A DNA stretch of 64,000 bases from Thozetella sp. PMI_491 (GCA_021432635.1 MU270023.1:62001-126000); one strand, 5' to 3'. Shown: positions 34,700-46,439, counted from the first letter of the stretch. Numbers and translations are program-made. Notes: generated by a model from the sequence alone, not told the origin.

Positions 34700-35181
34700 A
34701 TAAGCCTGGAGGGCCACACGTATATAGGTAGTACAAGGTCTTGTGCTGGGGATACATGCTTCAGCCTAGTTCCAACTCCCCAACATCTGCTTTACAAAAT
34801 GGCCTGGGCCCGAGTTAGAGTTCTAAGTCTTGTATATTATCAGTCGGACATGCGGGCTAATGACAACATCGATAGGTCGGATCATAAAAAGCAGAAACCG
34901 GGAGATATACCGGGACAACTAGAACATTGTGGCCGGGAGACGTTCAATTCTAACACCTACTTAACACTTGAACAAAACGGTAGACTTAGACCGTGGGTGA
35001 CGCAATGGCTACATTGCGTCCTAGTTTAACGAGGATTGTATCATAATCCAGCCAGCCCGATGTGAAGTAGTCATCCACTTGAGTAGAGAGTGCCTGAAAG
35101 AGCAAAATCCGGAATTGGGCTTCATTTTTTTTTGGGGGGGGGGGGGGGGGGTTGGGTACTTGGGTCGTTCCTAAACCTGCC
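34700..35181. other. intergenic between convergent genes
   Basis: Lies between the stops of the reductase and the TAP-like peptidase. Contains the T/G homopolymer at 35125-35151 and no gene. Confidence 0.6.
35125..35151. repeat. T9-G18 homopolymer tract
   Basis: Nine T are followed directly by eighteen G, 30 bases beyond the stop of the peptidase gene. Long G runs can form quadruplexes and are prone to length error in assembly. Confidence 0.9.
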
Positions 35182-37445
35182 TTATGCGGTAGCCCTCACA
35201 AACGCAAAGCTGTAGGGGTTTGCGTTCGTAAACTTAGTGTTGAGCTTCCCCCACCTCTCCGCCTGCGTATTCATGTATTCGCGGACCCTCTCAAAGGCCT
35301 CGGGCATGTCCAGGCCCTTGCCGTCCGTGGAGAGGAGCTTAGGATCGTACTTATACGCGCTCTGGAAGGGATGGGCATCCGCCGAGCACGTCGTCCACGT
35401 GCCTCCTAGGATGTCATCGCCGTCCACCTTGGGGGGTGGCGGGACCTTGCCGTGGCGGATGTAGTCTACCACCGCGAGCGCAGTACAAACCGACGGCGCC
35501 GACAGCGTGCAGTGGCCACTGGACTGTTGCTCGATCAGGCCAGCATCCTTGAACTGGAGTGCCATCTTGAGGCCTGCGACCAGCGGCGTGACAGGATCGT
35601 GCGTGTTGCTGAGAAACAGGATGGGGAAGGCTGTCTCGATCTGCTCGCCCCGCTTCGGCGCCACGCTTGCCCACGAGGACACGCCGTCGTGCTTCTTGCT
35701 GATGTCCCACCCGTTGCACGTCAGCCCGATCTGCATCCAGACGTCGGCAAACTGCGAGACCTTGGCCAGATCGTTGAACTCAGATCGCAGCTCATCGACC
35801 GTCATGTTGTACTAGAGCGGCGTTAGTCCGGGACAGATTCTCCATCGAAACACTGCGAGGGGAAGGGTATGTATCTTACTGGAGCGGCCTTGTCCGCACA
35901 CATGATGGCGCGCTGGGCGTCGCCGGGCATGCTGGATGCGGGCAGTCCCGGCATCAGACAGAGCCTAGACAGGTCCGGTAGCATAAACAGTGCCGCGATG
36001 GCGGGGTCCTCGGTGTAGATGTAGTTGAGCAAGAGGCTCAGGATCGGGAACATCTGGATTGGCGAGTAGAAGGTGGAGAAGGTGACCATCTTCACTAAGC
36101 TGGGCGACACGACGACGGGCGTGAAGGTACTGGGCTCAATGAAGGTCATCGGGTCGGTCTCCATCCGGTCCATGATGGCGTAGTAGCGGTCCCGCACACT
36201 GTTGGCGTCATCTCCGGCTCGGTAGAGATGGCACTTATCTCCAGCCTCGGCACACCTGCTGAAGAACTCCTTGAGGATCTGGTCCGTGTCGTGCAGGCTC
36301 TCCTTCCACAGTGGAAGCTCGTACGCCTGGGCATCAACCACTCCGTCGAGCAACACGCGGCCAACGCGTTCGGGGAACATGGAGGCGAACTTCGCACCGA
36401 GGTAAGTGCCGTAAGAGAAGCCCCAGTACACGAGCTTGCCCTTGAGAGAATTCTCCTCCTGGCTGTCGGCGGCGGCAGCCGGGGTCGGGGCAAGCGAGTC
36501 CTGCCACTCCTCCCAAGCATCGAGGATGCTGACCATATCTCGGGCTACGTGGGCAGTCGACGCGTGGCCCAGGATGCTGTCGGGGCCGAGCTGGCTGTGC
36601 TTTTCGCGGCACAGCTTATTGACCGCCTGCTGGCGGGAATTGAGCATCTTCATGGCCACGTTGCTCGAGTTGGCCGCGCCGATGACTACGTTGACCGTCT
36701 CCCACTCGATGCGGTGGAAGAAGCCGCCGGCGACATCCTCGCTACAGTTATTGCAGGAGGACGGGGGCGGGGCGGCCCAGCAGTCGGCACGAGGGGTGGT
36801 GAAGCCAATGCCGCGGGGGTCGAACCCGAGGACGGGCTGGTCCGGTCCGAAAATGCTCTGCAGGGCACCCCCGAGCGCTAGGGCCAGGAACGTGCCGGAA
36901 CCTCCCGGTCCGCCGGGATTCACCAGCATGGGTTGTCTTGGGGGATTGCTGGGAGCTTCGGCAGGATACAGGACGAGCGCGACGTGCACTTTGGGGCTAT
37001 GGCACGAGCTGTCCGCCTCAAGGCTGTAGTCCATCGGGACTGTCAGGCGGGCGCATTGGTATGGACCCCCGTAGCAAGGATGCCATTCGAGCTTCTCGCT
37101 GGGGGTAATCTGGTGTCTCGATCAGTCTCGATGCGTGGGCAGGAAAGGGGAGCGCCGAGGTGGAAAACTGACCTCGTCCCAAGGGTCGGATAGAGCCTTG
37201 CCCGTGATATGGGCCGCGGACGGGAACGACTTGACCCTCTGACTTGGTCCGTACGGGTCTGACAGCACGCGCACCCTGCTAAAAGGCATAGGGCTGCGAT
37301 AGTAGTATAGCGTGGTGGCAAACAACACTAGCATGGCAGCGGTGGCGGTGAGCCGTGCCTTCATCGATCGCTTCCGGGGCGCGGCCCGACCGCACGTGGG
37401 ATCGGTCGGCGCCACCGGACGAGATTCGCAAGCTGACTTCTCCAT
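35182..37445 (-). CDS. TAP-like serine peptidase (S33), membrane-anchored
   Basis: Exons 37445-37173, 37109-35880 and 35811-35182 encode about 710 residues. A basic N terminus precedes a single hydrophobic span (LTATAAMLVLFATTLYYY, about residues 34-51), suggesting a type II anchor or uncleaved signal. The alpha/beta-hydrolase core shows the oxyanion stretch NPGGPGGSG, the nucleophile elbow GFSYG (S near residue 323), an aspartate in SNTHDPVTPL and a histidine in SSGHCTLS, the last two in the TAP C-terminal domain. Relatives are tripeptidyl or prolyl aminopeptidases acting outside the cell. The open frame extends upstream of 37445 but without ATG. The introns have GTCAGT and GTAAGA donors and restore the conserved sequence exactly. 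It converges with the reductase gene. Catalytic residues all appear present, so it should be active. Confidence 0.88.
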
Positions 37446-40140
37446 GTCGCAGATTTGTCTAGCGTTCCTCAATGGCGGCTAGCATTGGGTTTGAGAAGAG
37501 CAAGGGACGGAAATTCGAGAGCTCGAGAGCTATACTTGCAGACGTCACAATTAAGGAGGTCCAGCTGGCCGCTGCGGGGGTTGTTGCCTGGAATGCTCCT
37601 TGTGGCAGGAAAGCATCTGTGCGGCGTGGTTTGAGGGGGTCATCGTCATACGTTCTTTCGAACGCCTATCCATCCTGGGCTAGGTGTTGGCTGGATGTGT
37701 CGCTCCTGAAGAGCAAGCGGCACCTCTGCCCCAATCAGGACAGGTACCCAGTCTTGAAGCCCCGGGGCCGACTAACCACACTAGACCACGATAGGGTACC
37801 AGGCATCTCTGCGGATACGCGGAATGCGAGGCGAGCCTGTCAGTTGCCTTGTGTGCCTTAACTTGACATTAGAATGCGAACCGCTCCGGACGCCTCCAGA
37901 CGCCTTCCAACCCTACAAAGCACAACACTATAGCAGGGGCAATAGCTGAATGTGGGGAAATCTGACCGAGGGTCTTACTCCACCAGATCACGAAGCCCCT
38001 CAATTCCTGCCACGGAAGAAATACCCACCGATAGCATACCCACAGCGAGCAAGAATCGTAAGCAAGGGCTCTGCAGTGCTTGGTTGCTTGTCGCCTTCAA
38101 AAAACTTGTGCACTTATAGGAGGAACTCCAAAGTCGGCTAGAGCTGAAGCTTTGGGGCATGAACGCCGGCAATTTTCCAGAAATAGGACAGCAAAATGCC
38201 GCTTGCTACTCCAGCTATCGCCAAACGAGCTTCGCGACGCGCCGCGACTCGGCCGACCCGTCTGGCTGGTGCCGTACACCACGTCGTCGGTGTGTCCCGC
38301 GGCCCTGACGTCCATGCTTTTAGGCGCTTGGGCGGGCCAGCGCTCCCCAGCTTCGTAACAAGCCGAAAACTGCCTCACTCGGTCCCTGGCCCGTCCTATT
38401 AATATGCTCGAGACGGGCGGGTTACGAGCGATCGGAAGAGGCCGATGCGCTAAATATAGTGGTTTCGTCCGAAGAGGCTGCTCAATAATCCGCTTCTGAT
38501 CGAACCACATTTAATGGCATCGCGAGTCCTGCCTGTCCCAGGAGATCCATGGGCCATGCGCATCCCCACGGGATGGGCCCGAGATGCACTCTTGGCGGCT
38601 GATTGTAGGAGCTGGGCGTCGTCGCGTCAATCTCTTATGCGAAAAGGAAAAGAAGGGACAGCGAAGGGAGGCACCTCGACGCGATGCTCGTCCGTCCGCC
38701 CGCCTTCCTGTGCCGTCTGTTGCCAAGTAAAGCTCTCCGGGTTTTCCTGCCTGGGGTAGACATTAGAGTTTCTTCCCTGGCTCGCCCACGGAGGGTCCCC
38801 AAATCGTTCCGCGTAGTTGGCGAGATCTTGAAACCCAAAGGAGGCGATCTCGGCAAAGCTTCCGCCCCATGTCTCAGCATCTCCGCACCCATTCGAGGAG
38901 CGCCAAGACCTGAAACTAGCTCACATCAAGCTTAGCGCCACCAGCGCCTCCCCAGAGCCCTCCAGGACCTCCCGCTTCGGCGCAGCGCTCACCAAGTGCA
39001 GACAGAGGGTTACCAGACCAAGCAAAGTGGGCCGGAGGCACAGCCTCGCGGGTTGGCCCAGAAAATGCCAAGACCCAAACACCGATGGTTTAGGACGCCA
39101 AGCCTGAAACGAGAGCTTGGATCATCGTGTATCCCCGGTTCGTCTGTTGGGCAGGGCCTTCCTTCGCCATCTGCTGTTGCGGTCTAGAACATCAATGCCA
39201 AGACCAAACACTGACAGTTTGGGATGCCAAGACCGAGACGACAGCTTCGAGCTCTCGGAGCAGTCCGATTCGCGCCACGGTTGTGGCGTCCGTACAAAGG
39301 ATGCCTTGCCAGTCGTGAACTACACGGATCGGGAGGTGGTCGAGCTTGCGTTGCCGTGAGAGTGCTTCGCAGTGGCCCTCTCGGCGAATTTCAGGAGCTC
39401 TCCCCTAGAACACCTCGTGTTCGACCAGGAGAGGAGAACCACTTAGCGCCTTCGTCACTGACTGCATGGTGGGATCTTCTGCCTGCCCCCCCCTCCAAAC
39501 CTGCGACCGTATCCAACCGCCTCACCTTTCCCCCCCGCTCGCAGGCGCCCTGGAAGGTGCCATCATTTGTTCCAGACCGGCACACGCCCGGTCCGAGTTG
39601 CCCCCGCCGGGGGATCATGATCGCTTGCCAAGCTTTTCTGTCAGCCACGATAGGCTAAAGACGAGATGCATGCGAGCCAATCTGCCTCCCCCTTCCGTCG
39701 ATCCCCATGCAGGGTTCACAATGCTTGGGCCATGTGGTGTCACTTTTGGTGACCGTCTGATGTTTTGGCGTTGTTTGGGGCACAGCCCATTCCTCGATCG
39801 CAACAATGCCTTCAGCTAGACCAACCTGCTCGCCTACGCCCACGGAGCGATGCAGGAGGTGCTCGTGACAGGCCGGCGGTGACCTTGGGCCGATGCGATT
39901 GCATCATGGCAGCTGAGCACGCTCAGACACATATATGAATCCAGCCCATCTTCGAAACTGCCTCGACTCTCGTGGTTCTTGTCTTCAGCCCGTTCGCTTT
40001 TTCCCTATATCTGTCTTTCTTCTACTGCCCAACCGGTAGCCTGGTGCTGACCGGACTATCTTTCATTCATTTTCTCTTCTTTTCTATCTTAATTTTGCTT
40101 TTTTCCTTTTTTCTAGGACTTACTCGACGGTCCATCCAAT
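37446..40140. other. gene-poor stretch with direct repeats and a pyrimidine-rich leader
   Basis: No supported gene in 2.7 kb. The part 39064-39250 contains an imperfect direct repeat. The last 170 bases before 40141 are strongly pyrimidine-rich on the plus strand, ending TTTTTTCTAG and then 28 bases before the start codon; this resembles the leader of a highly expressed gene and may contain a leader intron. Confidence 0.5.
39064..39250. repeat. imperfect direct repeat of about 55 bases, two copies
   Basis: Copy one (39064-39120) and copy two (39193-39248) share the order ATGCCAAGACC, AAACAC, GGTTT/AGTTT, GCCAAG, GA[G/A]ACGA and AGCTT. A further GCCAAGACC-like word occurs at 38907. Coding potential is not evident. 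Confidence 0.6.
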
Positions 40141-41421
40141 ATGCATGCTCCATCGCTGGCCGGTGTGCTGGCCACCGGCCTGATCGCTGCGTGTGCCGTG
40201 GCCGGTCTTCAAGGACCTTCGGTCACCTCGCTATCTCTTCGCTATGCCGTAAGCACTTAGCCTCCATTCATCTCGCAGCTACCGCACAATACTAACCATC
40301 ATACAGGGCGTCCTAGTTGCTGCAGCCGCTCCGGCGTTCGCCGCTCCCGCCCTGGAGCCTAACGCTATCCTCGAGGTAAGTCCCTCGCATCTTCATGTAG
40401 GATTTAGGCTAAGCGTCTATAGGATAAGCGTGACCTTGAGGCCCGCGATCCGGCGGCCAAGAAGAAGAAGAAGGGAAAGAAGGGCAAGGCTCGCTCCATC
40501 GACACCATCGAGTCCGAGATTGAGACGCGTGATGCNNNNNNNNNNNNNNNNNNNNNNNNNNNNNNNNNNNNNNNNNNNNNNNNNNNNNNNNNNNNNNNNN
40601 NNNNNNNNNNNNNNNNNNNNNNNNNNNNNNNNNNNNNNNNNNNNNNNNNNNNNNNNNNNNNNNNNNNNNNNNNNNNNNNNNNNNNNNNNNNNNNNNNNNN
40701 NNNNNNNNNNNNNNNNNNNNNNNNNNNNNNNNNNNNNNNNNNNNNNNNNNNNNNNNNNNNNNNNNNNNNNNNNNNNNNNNNNNNNNNNNNNNNNNNNNNN
40801 NNNNNNNNNNNNNNNNNNNNNNNNNNNNNNNNNNNNNNNNNNNNNNNNNNNNNNNNNNNNNNNNNNNNNNNNNNNNNNNNNNNNNNNNNNNNNNNNNNNN
40901 NNNNNNNNNNNNNNNNNNNNNNNNNNNNNNNNNNNNNNNNNNNNNNNNNNNNNNNNNNNNNNNNNNNNNNNNNNNNNNNNNNNNNNNNNNNNNNNNNNNN
41001 NNNNNNNNNNNNNNNNNNNNNNNNNNNNNNNNNNNNNNNNNNNNNNNNNNNNNNNNNNNNNNNNNNNNNNNNNNNNNNNNNNNNNNNNNNNNNNNNNNNN
41101 NNNNNNNNNNNNNNNNNNNNNNNNNNNNNNNNNNNNNNNNNNNNNNNNNNNNNNNNNNNNNNNNNNNNNNNNNNNNNNNNNNNNNNNNNNNNNNNNNNNN
41201 NNNNNNNNNNNNNNNNNNNNCACCACCAGGGCAAGAAGGCCGCCAAGGGAAAGAAGAAGGCCAAGGGCAAGGCTCGCTCGATCGACTCTCTCGAGGACAT
41301 TGAGCTCGAGACCCGCGATGCCGAGCTTGATACCCGCGAGCCCGCAGCCAAGAAGAAGAAGGGCAAGGGCAAGAAGAAGGCTAAGGGCAAAGCACGGAGC
41401 CTGTCGGATCTGGAGGAGTAA
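40141..41421 (+). CDS. secreted lysine-rich repeat protein (assembly gap inside)
   Basis: Exons 40141-40248, 40307-40375 and 40423-41421; the third contains a gap of 685 undetermined bases. The N terminus (MHAPSLAGVLATGLIAACAVAG and GVLVAAAAPAFAAP) is hydrophobic and signal-like. A DKR site at residues 60-62 is a Kex2 candidate. The visible body alternates basic blocks such as KKKKGKGKKKAKGKAR with acidic blocks such as SIDSLEDIELETRDAEL, with TRDA/TREPAA at the junctions. One unit is seen before the gap and two after it (about 35 residues each), and the last ends SLSDLEE-stop. The frame is the same on both sides of the gap. Splice signals are good (GTAAGC, GTAAGT, TACTAACC). I recognise no family; it could be a Kex2-processed repeat protein, a polycationic secreted protein or a cell-wall component. 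The gap itself probably reflects repeat collapse. Confidence 0.7.
40536..41220. other. assembly gap (685 N)
   Basis: Undetermined bases within the lysine-rich repeat gene. If the length is real it would hold about 228 codons, room for six or seven more repeat units. Confidence 0.98.
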
Positions 41422-41534
41422 AGACAGTGCGGCCAAGCCTAAAGAAGGCACCGATCTAAGACCGTAGCGGATGTATATGTTCTTCGATGATGCTTTGTTT
41501 TTTTCTACGAGTAACTATGCCCTTTAGCTATACC

Positions 41535-41582
41535 AATAAACATGAAAATAAACATGAAAATAAGCATGAAAATAAGCATGAA
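41535..41582. repeat. four tandem 12-base units
   Basis: Four copies of AATAA[A/G]CATGAA, the first two with A and the last two with G at the sixth base. It lies 114 bases beyond the stop of the lysine-rich repeat gene, probably in its 3' untranslated region or just after. Confidence 0.9.
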
Positions 41583-42094
41583 GTTAGGCTACTTTGGCGC
41601 CGATGTCAAAGCAGGGAGAGGACCAGGTTGCTAGGTGTTGCGAGTTTAGTGGGTGTCCAAGAATGGCGTGACTAGCTCCCGGTTGTTCTGAAACGATACC
41701 CTCCAGAGCTGACAATTTGTCGCACAGTGAAAAGACCGGGGCCTATCGAACGTTCCCCCTGAGATATCTCCACACTAATGAGCTTAGGTAACCAAGAGAG
41801 GGCGACCTTTTTCGTATGGCCAGGTCGAATGTTGCCCGAAGCAACAAAATTTTTGAACATGGACCCTATCTACCTCGGTGACTGTCCCAAAATAGTAAGT
41901 AACTACCGTCTCAGCGGGTTTAGGCTAGAGTCCGCAAATAGTCTCGCATAAAGCTTGCAACTAGCCAAGATGTAGATCACAGCCTGCTCGCCCCGGGAGG
42001 GAGCATCAGAATGGGAACAAGCCAATCCGGTGTCCAGTTTCTTCGCCTCCATCCGGCAACGCTTTCCACCAGCCTCATCTTTGTAGATCTCTGC
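41583..42094. other. short intergenic stretch
   Basis: Between the lysine-rich repeat gene and the convergent small cysteine-rich gene. No gene or regulatory element was recognised. Confidence 0.5.
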
Positions 42095-42427
42095 TCAACT
42101 CCGCGGCGGGCCACAGTAGTCGCACTCGCCACATTCATCCACCACGTACAAGTGCCAGTCCTCGTGGTACGGGCTCGTTTTCCCTCGCTTATCGTGTCCA
42201 CCGGCTGGGACGTCGTTACAATATGTGATGCAGTTTGCCAGCTGATTCCCCGTCTCGGCGTTATGCCCTGCCACCGTTCCGCCCACGCCCGTGCATTCCG
42301 CGTCCATGGTGGGAAACTGGTCCACGCCGCAGTCCTGGTACGACTTGATGGGGCTCGTGACGACTCCGCAGAACCGGGCGGCCACCATGCCCCCACTAGA
42401 GAGAAGTGCAAGTAAGACGCCTCGCAT
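42095..42427 (-). CDS. small secreted eight-cysteine protein
   Basis: A single-exon gene for 110 residues. Residues 1-17 form a short signal peptide (MRGVLLALLSSGGMVAA). The mature part has eight cysteines, with a tight C-x2-C-x2-C cluster near the end (DECGECDYCG) and FCG at the start. An even cysteine count, small size and secretion fit a disulfide-rich effector or antimicrobial-type protein, but I recognise no family. The HLYVVDECGECDYC end could chelate metal instead. A good ATG directly precedes the signal peptide; an overlapping antisense frame is considered chance. Function unknown. Confidence 0.6.
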   Translation of the reverse strand: MRGVLLALLSSGGMVAARFCGVVTSPIKSYQDCGVDQFPTMDAECTGVGGTVAGHNAETGNQLANCITYCNDVPAGGHDKRGKTSPYHEDWHLYVVDECGECDYCGPPRS

Positions 42428-44184
42428 ATTCGCTGTTTTGAGAACTACTTAGCTCACATCCGAAGCGTGTTCTTTTTCGGGAAGAACCCTCAAAGATACA
42501 GATTAGGGGTCCAAATACCAATCCTAACCAATTATCCTAGTTAGTCGATTTTGCGAGTCTCCGATTACCGGGTTTCAGAGATAGCTTGGTCTCCATCGCG
42601 CCTCGTCGAGCGCCGACCATGCGTGTCTATATACGTGAACCATTCAAATTGAACGCTCTGGATTGCCGGGGGTCACATTTTACCTCGGCGAAGCTCCTCG
42701 GGTCGGAAATTAAACATTATTTGGTGATGCCCGTTCTTCGTCGATGTCGCTTTAGGCAATACTCTGCTGAGGTGGCACATATTGGGACGGCTGACGGCGC
42801 CCCTGGGGCGAATCACATTAGGGAGGAGGGGCACTATACTGATTTCAAGAAAAGCCCCTTCTCGCTTACCAGATAGTACTCCTCATATGTCTAACAATCT
42901 GGTGACTTTCTGACGATGCAACGGGAACCAAGACGGCTTGCTAAGGCAAGGACTATCCTCGTGTTCTTTTGCTATGGTGTATTTTCCCTATAGTACGCTA
43001 GTGGTATGCCATAAATGCAATGTCCACTATCCACCACGGTTTGCTCACTGACAGTTTAAAGTCAATATTTGCGATGCCTGTTTTTAATTTCTCAGCCGAC
43101 AGGAAGGACGCGGCAATCGAACTCGAGCCAGTCCTCGGAGAGTGATACCCCAGCATCAGATTTGTGTGCACCTGTCGTCTCTTTCTATATAGGGTCGTAT
43201 GTAATCATCTCTATTGCTCTTACACTTTTTACGGTGGAGGTATGGCGGCGGTTGACGACAAATTACGAGTAGAGACTGAGGCATTGGAGCCGGAGACACT
43301 GGACTACCTTGCTTTCCCACGAATTACTTCGTCTCCTAAGAAGATGGACTACGACGTTTGTGGTTAAATCAGCGAGACTGTTTGGACAGTAGTTGTGGAA
43401 GTTGATGGGTCTATAGCAATAGAGGCACATAGTGAATATCTAGATACGCTAATAAGGGCGGATTTAAGCTAGAACCCCTCTCAATAGTTCTGGTATCTCT
43501 TCTATATAATATATATTGGTAGTCGAAAGCGCTGCAGCGGCAGCTAGAAGTAGCCTAGAGTTATTCTAAGCTCGCATAGTGGATTTCATGCCGCCAGCAT
43601 GTGTGATATTCGTATACGCAGTTATTGGGAGGGGGTTCTGAATGTGTTAATTACACGTGTTGTCATTGCCCGGACCATATTAGCACCTCGCTGAGGACCT
43701 GATTTAGGTGCCTTAGGTGTGTTTCATAGAGGTAGTTAATTTGTGGATAGGATTTCGGACCAACCCTGCCCTGGTGACCGCAATAGGCTCTGTTGTTTCT
43801 TGGGTGTATTTCTTAGGGTCAGAGGGCCAAGACGCGTGCTGTGTGGATAGCATCAAAATTATCCGGCCACCTCCCCGGCTGCGATCTATTTCCACCAACC
43901 GGGATGACCACATCCCCGCTATCAATCATACCTTACTAGGTAGTCACCTCTTAAGACACCGGGAATAAAGTCGCGATTCGAGGGCCAGCGCGTACCACGC
44001 AGCATGTTATTTACTTGGCGCCCCTTTCGAGTCCCTGGGGTCAGATCTAATGCGCACCAATCACATACATATCCATGACACTCGGGCAGGCTGCTTGCTC
44101 ACCACTAATTGATAGGTTACTCTTCGCCATAAAAGAGTGGTCTGGTACCCTCTGGCCTCCTAATTCCTCAAGTTTCTCGAATAG
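42428..44184. other. intergenic, AT-rich in part
   Basis: No supported gene. A hydrophobic run in one frame near 43180-43260 (SFYIGSYVIISIALTLFTV) could be a transmembrane relic but lacks context. A TATA-like CATAAAAG at 44128-44135 lies 50 bases before the GH43 start codon. Confidence 0.45.
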
Positions 44185-45247
44185 ATGCGTTCTTCTTTCA
44201 TCATGTTTCTGTACAAGTATCTCACTGCCGTTATCGGCATATCGAGCCTGGTCCCAGCTGTACTGGGTTTCACGAATCCAATCCGCAGCCCGGGCGGTAG
44301 TGATCCTTTCATGGTATATAGCGGCGGTTACTACTATTTAATGACCACTACCTGGACCGACGTCGAAATCGCTAGAGCTACAACTGTTGAAGGCCTTAAA
44401 ACTGCCACCAAGAAGTCTGTCTACTCGACCTCGACTGCATCCCGGTGCTGCAATGTGTGGGCTCCCGAGGTCCATTATCTCGGTGGCGCATGGTACATCT
44501 ATTACACGGCCGGTAACTCGGCCGACTTGGATGGGCAAAGGTTGCACGTTCTGAAAGGTGAGGCTTCAATCTTCCATCCAAAAGTTTTTATTGGCCTTGG
44601 CTGACTAACCACCGGCAGGTGGTGCAACCCCTTGGGATAGCTACACGTATGCAGGCCAACTCACCACTGAGTGGGCTATTGATGCCTCGGTGTTGCGCTT
44701 CAACAACTACGGCCTGTACCTCATGTTTAGTTGCATGCATGGTGTCACATACCAATCCATCTGCCTCCAGCAGCTAAGCAGCAGCTACACGTCGCTCACG
44801 GGAAGCATCTACGTCATCTCGACGCCAGATAAGGCGTTTGAGCAGAATGGTTACCCTGTCAACGAAGGGCCCGCAGCGCTCTACTACGGCGGAAAGACTT
44901 ACATCGCATATTCGGCGTCGTACTGCTGGACCGCCAACTACTGCCTCGGCTTGCTGACCTGGGACGGTTCGACGGCGCCCACAAGTGCCTCGGCGTGGAG
45001 CAAGAGCAGCGGCTGTGTCTTCTCTAGTGCCAACGGAAACTATGGAGCCGGACACAACAGCTTCTTCCAGAGTCCAGACGGGTCACAGACGTGGATCTCA
45101 TATCATGCCACCTCCAACAGCGCGGGTGCGTGTGACGACTCACGGTACACCATGGTGCAGCTCCTTGGGACCCACAGTGACGGCAGCCCGAACTTTGGCA
45201 GTCCCGTGGACTTTGCTCATGTCTATAGCGAGCCTAAGAGCGCGTAA
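44185..45247 (+). CDS. secreted GH43 glycosidase, arabinofuranosidase-like
   Basis: Exons 44185-44557 and 44619-45247 encode 333 residues with a signal peptide (to about residue 28, ending SSLVPAVLG). The five-bladed propeller of family GH43 is seen with all three acidic residues: base D40 in GGSDPF, the pKa-setting D146 in AIDAS, and acid E207 in VNEGPAALYYGG. Flanking motifs VWAPEVHYLGGAWYIYYTA and GAGHNSFFQSPDGSQTWISYH are those of the subfamily of exo-acting alpha-L-arabinofuranosidases (GH43_26-like). It would trim arabinose from arabinan or arabinoxylan outside the cell and would complement the rhamnogalacturonan lyase at 5947. The intron (GTGAGG donor, CTAAC branch point) splits a glycine codon. 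Exact substrate cannot be told from sequence. Confidence 0.9.
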
Positions 45248-46302
45248 TAGAGGAGGACAGAGTCGTCCTATTTTTTAGGGTCGCAATGTTCATTAAGTTC
45301 TACCAGCTACCAGTGTTGTGTTCCTTTGACCCCCTTCCACGTTCCTCCATGGAGATGTGGAGTGGTGGTCGAGAGGAGAGGCACCACAGAATCAGGCACA
45401 CGGCCATCAACGATACTAAAGCCCATGCTGGTGCATCCAATCTCTAATATATACTACACTTCGCATGGCATACAGCAACTCCCATGCCGACGGGTCTTTA
45501 ACCCACCGATCTATAGCATCGTCACCGTTGCGCTTTTACACCGATCGCAACGGGCTAATGGAGCACAGCTGAGACCTCACAATGCAATAGGTAATGTAAT
45601 TTGCGGAGTGCTTGAGTGCCATGCAATGTACCGCTGAAGCAGAAGGTCGAAATCCGAGCATAATTACCAAATTAAGCAGCGAGATCCGTAAACGACGGCT
45701 CGGCATAAGCGGCCACGATGGGCTCCGTGTCGAGTGTGCCTATATGCTGTTCGAGTTAGGTCCGGGCCTATGATCTCTCGTAAGCCTCAGCGACCCCTCA
45801 AGGTATACTGCCGCGCGTGCGTTGCTGTATTGGCGAGGTCGACTGGGGGCCATTGGCGCGTCTATACGGCTTGCGTCAAATAGGATATTGTGCTAGTTTG
45901 AGAGACACCGGGAAGGCTGCTGAGTATCAGCCGGCAGAATAGATAGCTGTGAAATGAAGTAAAGGCAACTCAAAAAGGCTTCATCGTTGTCACTTTCTCT
46001 AATCCTGTCTTGCTTGGCGTCTTGCTTGGCGTCTTGCGTGTCCGTCGCGCCTTCGGAAAGCGCTGTGGAAATCCTTTTCTTAAGGCAAGTTGCCCCAATA
46101 GGGCGATGGAATGCTATTACAAAATATAGTGGAGAATTTGTGGACTGGGTTTCGTATTCCTTCCCCAAAGTTGCGAGGGGGGCCTGCTTGTACCCCGGCA
46201 AGCCGAGAATAGCTGATTTCGACAACTGCGATCTCGAGCTTCCGCCGGAGCTCTCTTCATGGTCCGTATGGCCGATCCTCGGTCGAGTTGACGGCTCAAA
46301 AG
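45248..46302. other. intergenic stretch, no gene seen
   Basis: Contains a small tandem TCTTGCTTGGCG repeat near 46008-46031. Open frames on both strands at 45893-46350 overlap each other and lack motifs. Confidence 0.5.
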
Positions 46303-46310
46303 TATAAATA
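46303..46310 (+). promoter_or_regulatory. TATA box of the small secreted protein gene
   Basis: TATAAATA, 130 bases upstream of the start codon at 46440. Confidence 0.5.
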
Positions 46311-46439
46311 GGAGGTACTCCTGGGACCGATGCCATACCATACTTCAATATCCAGCTGTGCCATTCTCATATTGCGAGTTAAACATCACTATCACTTCAC
46401 GCCGACTTGACATTCCGCCTAGAAAATACTTCAAACACC

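Noticed and set aside
36228-36881. 217-codon plus-strand frame
   Set aside because: It is the antisense of the TAP-like peptidase and lacks independent support.
43069-43367. hydrophobic open frame resembling a membrane span
   Set aside because: Only one span, no start context and no continuation in frame; too weak to call.
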